A DNA stretch of 18,506 nt from an uncultured Porphyromonadaceae bacterium (lineage in GTDB: Bacteria > Bacteroidota > Bacteroidia > Bacteroidales > Muribaculaceae). Under the pieces are notes generated by a model, which did not search any database, had not been told where the DNA came from, and worked only from the letters and a program-made list of their open reading frames with translations. The translations under genes and the position numbers were made by a program. Position 1 is the stretch's first letter; every line of letters starts with the position of its first letter. Location: positions 1 through 18,506 of the forward strand of contig CAMWZE010000005.1 of assembly GCA_947178685.1 (NCBI GenBank). The letters are read 5' to 3'. Positions 17,001-18,506 of this stretch are shown piece after piece.

Positions 17001-18040
17001 AACTTCATGCAACGCATGTCGGCATAGTCGATACCTCCGAAGTAAGAACCTACCCAAATTCCCCCCTCACGGTCGCATAGCAAGGCATAGATTGCATTGT
17101 CAGATATGGAGTATCGGTCGAATATGTTGTGGGTGAGATGGTTTACAATCTTACCTTTCTGGATATCATGTATATATACGCCGTTTTCAGTGGCAATATA
17201 TAGTGTGCCCTGCGGATCGAATAATAACTGCCGCACATATGTGGAGTGGCCCGGGGTGTTTTCGGTGAATACATTCGTTACATCTCGTGTGGCAACGTCC
17301 ACGGCAACCACACCGAAGCGCTCTGTAGCGACATACAGCTTATCACCCTTCATCTTCAGATCGCTGATGATGGAGGTGTTGAAGTCATCGTTGCCACTGA
17401 TGCTGAAACGATTCAATGTATGGAAATTATCATCGGAGAAGAACAGCCCTTGACCGAAGGTACCCACCCATACTCTTCCGGTAGGATCGTAGACTGCTTG
17501 GTTCACCTTGATTGAGGGTGATGAGTATAGAGTCTCGAGACAGTCATTTCCCTCCTTATATCTGTAAACACCGTCGGAGTCCACAAGCATCAGGATATTG
17601 CCGTCGGGATCGTTAAGGAATTGCACCACGGGTTGTGTCACCGACAGTCCGTTGTCTCTGGGAATTGTGAATTTCCGGATCTGCTCCGTAGAGGGATCAT
17701 AGATAAATGCACCGTTGTGTGCTCCTACCCAAATTTTACCATCCTTATCTTCATGAATGGTGGTGCTATAGCTACAGGTCTCTCGGTCGCCGGTGTCGAC
17801 AAGACGGAAGTTGAATCCGTCGAATCTGTTGAGACCATCTTTTGTGGCCACCCAGATGAATCCCTGACGGTCTTGCATGATATAGCTGACCGAATTTGAT
17901 GAGAGGCCATTTCGGTCATTGTAATGGTCGAAATAGAGCCTGGGAGGCATGGCGGCATGTGTATGTAAAACGTTGCATAAGCCGAGGATTGACACGAGTA
18001 ATTCCATGAGCAATCCCGACCGGATCAGTGTACGCTTCAT
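14039..18040 (-). CDS. Hybrid two-component system (HTCS) sensor kinase/response regulator, AraC-type
   Basis: A 1333-aa one-piece sensor-regulator that detects a glycan fragment in the periplasm and activates its PUL. After a signal peptide (about 1-30) it has some 14 Reg_prop blades (about 35-660; repeated patterns such as GKIWVGAHNG and GRLWLTTNHGLY), forming two seven-bladed propellers. A Y_Y_Y domain follows (about 690-770; YGNYTLKVASYD), then one membrane helix starting at Trp781. The cytoplasmic part has a HisKA domain with His838 in AHEIRTPL, an HATPase with NAIKYG and GTGIGLAYA, a receiver with phospho-acceptor Asp1125 in SDIMMP, and a C-terminal AraC HTH (about 1220-1325; MGMSRTSFYRKIKG). 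All key residues are present and the length is usual. It is transcribed towards susC, with its own terminator. Confidence 0.96.
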   Translation of the reverse strand: MKRTLIRSGLLMELLVSILGLCNVLHTHAAMPPRLYFDHYNDRNGLSSNSVSYIMQDRQGFIWVATKDGLNRFDGFNFRLVDTGDRETCSYSTTIHEDKDGKIWVGAHNGAFIYDPSTEQIRKFTIPRDNGLSVTQPVVQFLNDPDGNILMLVDSDGVYRYKEGNDCLETLYSSPSIKVNQAVYDPTGRVWVGTFGQGLFFSDDNFHTLNRFSISGNDDFNTSIISDLKMKGDKLYVATERFGVVAVDVATRDVTNVFTENTPGHSTYVRQLLFDPQGTLYIATENGVYIHDIQKGKIVNHLTHNIFDRYSISDNAIYALLCDREGGIWVGSYFGGIDYADMRCMKFDKYYPDNSPGSLPGQRIRELCEDPVSGLIYVGSEDHGISCFHPDSGLFTSVEGIQSNNIHALCIDGQRLWIGTFAHGLKAKNLDSGAVRNYSTADGLVNDYIFVAKRTLHGELLIGTMAGLQTYDRPTDSFRSIPEFANIFIYDILEDRKGNLWVATYDHGLYMRPAARANWTHFQWDSSDPGSIPSDKVYGIYEDTEGTIWVMTQDGLCTYNAGNSTFGRDLLGINRIQGMVYQVIDDDYGRLWLTTNHGLYCLDRKSGNLRRFSDQGGLPTNQFNYRSSLKATDGRIYLGTIEGLVAFQPVGFNFASKPMKPLIAELYLHGMRITPEIENSPLLTTISKTGSLNLESHQNSLAFKIVSLQYSSQGEQGVRYKLEGFDHDWHHVPLNEAMLSYPNLDYGNYTLKVASYDEFSNNADEIVELKIKIATPTYLTWWAITIYILLAVVIIYVIFYLYRRNSQLKNQRYLENYTVEKEREAYDSKINFFTNVAHEIRTPLTLIKAPLDCVSKSPAFLTDPEIRENMDVINLNVDRLLLLANQLLDFRKMEDGKFQIRKQQADITSILKECLNRFRPTIESAGKSLTVTLPETPVTAYVDSEAITKIISNMITNAIKYGKTYIDIRLEQTPDNFSIVIANDGDVVAPEKREEIFTLFSRLTAVRNVPGTGIGLAYARSLAQMHSGTLTMSDATDKNEFILSVPIESGEEVAQAEEATTSDLEKMIQKNSQSVTILVVDDNIEMLNFLEKKLMGCGFRVIKANDGRDALNVLATEYVDIVVSDIMMPEIDGMELLQRIKSDVNFSHIPVILLTAKTRLEDKLSGLDSGADAYVEKPFAIEYLVGNINMLLRNRERIRQRLERMPITKVAGKGLSKVDEEFLQKINDIIQANFHNSEFSMEDVIASMGMSRTSFYRKIKGMLDLNPNEYIKIERLKKARQLFEEGHTSVSEVCYMVGFASPGYFTKCFQKQFEISPKEFIARQGKKTTASPE

Positions 18041-18144
18041 GTCGAATTGTTAAGGTTTTTGCAAATTTCGCTATAATATTTGAGTCTGATATGATATTAT
18101 TTTCCCAAATTATTGAAAAAAAGTGCCTGTATTCATATTTGGCA

Positions 18145-18152
18145 CAAAAATA
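18145..18152 (-). promoter_or_regulatory. Possible -7 element for the HTCS gene
   Basis: The minus strand reads TATTTTTG, matching TAnnTTTG, about 105 bases before the HTCS ATG. A -33 TTTG at the right spacing is not seen; only TTG near 18167-18169, 14 bases away. AT-rich sequence around it makes chance matches likely. Confidence 0.3.
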
Positions 18153-18176
18153 TACTATCTATTAATCAATCGGTTG

Positions 18177-18184
18177 TAAATTTG
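18177..18184 (+). promoter_or_regulatory. Plus-strand -7 element, possible small-RNA promoter
   Basis: TAAATTTG fully matches TAnnTTTG on the plus strand. Transcription would begin near 18190, at the palindrome, and run into the hairpin terminator ending near 18337. No TTTG is present at -33. An alternative weaker box CATATTTG (18134-18141) has an ATTG 18 bases upstream. Confidence 0.3.
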
Positions 18185-18186
18185 CA

Positions 18187-18207
18187 AAGAAGTCAGTCAG
18201 ACTTCTT
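18187..18207. repeat. 21-bp palindrome upstream of the HTCS gene
   Basis: AAGAAGTC (18187-18194) and GACTTCTT (18200-18207) are perfect inverted copies separated by AGTCA. This could be an operator for a dimeric regulator or the 5' hairpin of a plus-strand transcript. Confidence 0.55.
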
Positions 18208-18337
18208 CAGTAACTTATGTCCCGACAACTTACATGGAAACATAAAAATATATAATAGGTAGAAGATAGTGAAAGTTTAGGTTCAAAAAATTATGGTTGG
18301 CTACACAATAAGAATTGCGTGACCAACCATGTTTTTT
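18190..18337 (+). ncRNA. Candidate small RNA divergent from the HTCS gene
   Basis: A transcript of about 150 bases is suggested by three aligned signals: a -7 box at 18177-18184, the palindrome at the predicted 5' end, and a strong terminator hairpin with T-run at 18293-18337. No open reading frame with a plausible start was noted. No gene visible in the window needs this terminator, which is the main argument. The RNA family is not recognised; PUL-linked small RNAs are known in Bacteroides. Confidence 0.3.
18285..18337. terminator. Bidirectional intrinsic terminator hairpin
   Basis: Two 17-base arms (18293-18309 and 18314-18330) pair at 15 of 17 positions around the loop AAGA; the outer 8 bp (ATGGTTGG/CCAACCAT) are perfect. 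T6 follows at 18332-18337 and A6 precedes at 18285-18290, so it could terminate transcripts from either side. It lies between the HTCS gene and a possible divergent gene at 18502. Confidence 0.75.
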
Positions 18338-18379
18338 ATTGACTGAACTATTTGTAGGGTTTTCTGACCGGATATTTTT

Positions 18380-18409
18380 ATTGGACCATAAAACTATTTC
18401 TTAATTTTG
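18380..18409 (+). promoter_or_regulatory. Plus-strand promoter for a gene entering at the right edge
   Basis: TAATTTTG (18402-18409) matches the -7 consensus, with ATTG (18380-18383) 18 bases upstream as a partial -33. It would give a leader of about 85 bases before the ATG at 18502. Confidence 0.45.
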
Positions 18410-18424
18410 CTTCCACTCTCCCGT

Positions 18425-18447
18425 AGGCCGGTTTCCACTGTCGGCCT
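18425..18447 (+). other. Leader hairpin before the right-edge gene
   Basis: AGGCCG (18425-18430) and CGGCCT (18442-18447) form a GC-rich 6-bp stem with an 11-base loop just after the predicted start point. No T-run follows. It may be a transcript-stabilising leader element; chance is possible. Confidence 0.3.
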
Positions 18448-18501
18448 CGACGCAATATACCCAAAATTGAATCCTTAAAAAGTAGCTTTAAAAACCGACT
18501 C

Positions 18502-18506
18502 ATGAA
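18502..18506 (+). CDS. Possible start of a plus-strand gene cut by the window edge
   Basis: The window ends in ATGAA, preceded by an AT-rich Shine-Dalgarno-poor stretch usual for Bacteroidota genes and by the promoter at 18380-18409. Only one full codon is visible, so nothing can be said of the product. Confidence 0.3.

Noticed and set aside
18041..18506. Invertible promoter flanked by recombinase sites
   Set aside because: The inverted repeats at 18187-18207 and 18293-18330 are local hairpins, not a pair of matching sites flanking a promoter, and no recombinase gene is present.
1..18506. tRNA, rRNA, CRISPR arrays, insertion sequences or phage genes
   Set aside because: I saw no cloverleaf-like sequence, regular spaced repeats, transposase-like frames or phage proteins while reading both strands.

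Overview
The window reads as a carbohydrate polysaccharide utilization locus (PUL) from a gut-type member of the Bacteroidota (order Bacteroidales). The evidence is a SusC/SusD pair, a hybrid two-component system regulator, SusD-position lipoproteins, TAnnTTTG-type -7 promoter elements, and a type IX secretion (T9SS) C-terminal tag. The C-terminal tail style (YYDLAGRRL) and the T9SS tag suggest Muribaculaceae or a Prevotella-like relative, but that placement is an inference.

Every recognisable complete gene lies on the minus strand, so the locus reads right to left. At the right (14039-18040) is a 1333-aa HTCS sensor-regulator with its own terminator. A 335-bp regulatory gap then precedes a probable operon: susC (10662-13703), susD (9052-10635), a surface lipoprotein with a GH43-like propeller that has lost its catalytic residues (7911-9008), an FG-GAP/Fn3 secreted protein (5887-7818), a small secreted protein with a T9SS sorting domain (5205-5801), a GH93/sialidase-like propeller gene split by one in-frame amber codon (3131-5152), and a secreted 663-aa protein with a probable (alpha/alpha)6 fold (1062-3053). 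A strong intrinsic terminator closes this block. Beyond it, with its own consensus promoter, is a GH43 subfamily-5-like arabinanase cut by the left edge (1-889).

The most economical reading is an arabinan-directed PUL. The HTCS senses an oligosaccharide and activates susC. SusC/D and the GH43-derived lipoprotein bind and import oligosaccharides. GH43 (endo-arabinanase-like) and GH93-like (exo-arabinobiosidase-like) enzymes cut the chain. The substrate is inferred from the families only. No GH51 arabinofuranosidase is visible; it could lie outside the window.

The 466-bp gap right of the HTCS holds a consensus plus-strand -7 box, a 21-bp palindrome and a strong bidirectional terminator hairpin. 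Together they suggest a small RNA divergent from the regulator. A further plus-strand gene may begin at 18502. I saw no tRNA, rRNA, CRISPR array or insertion sequence.
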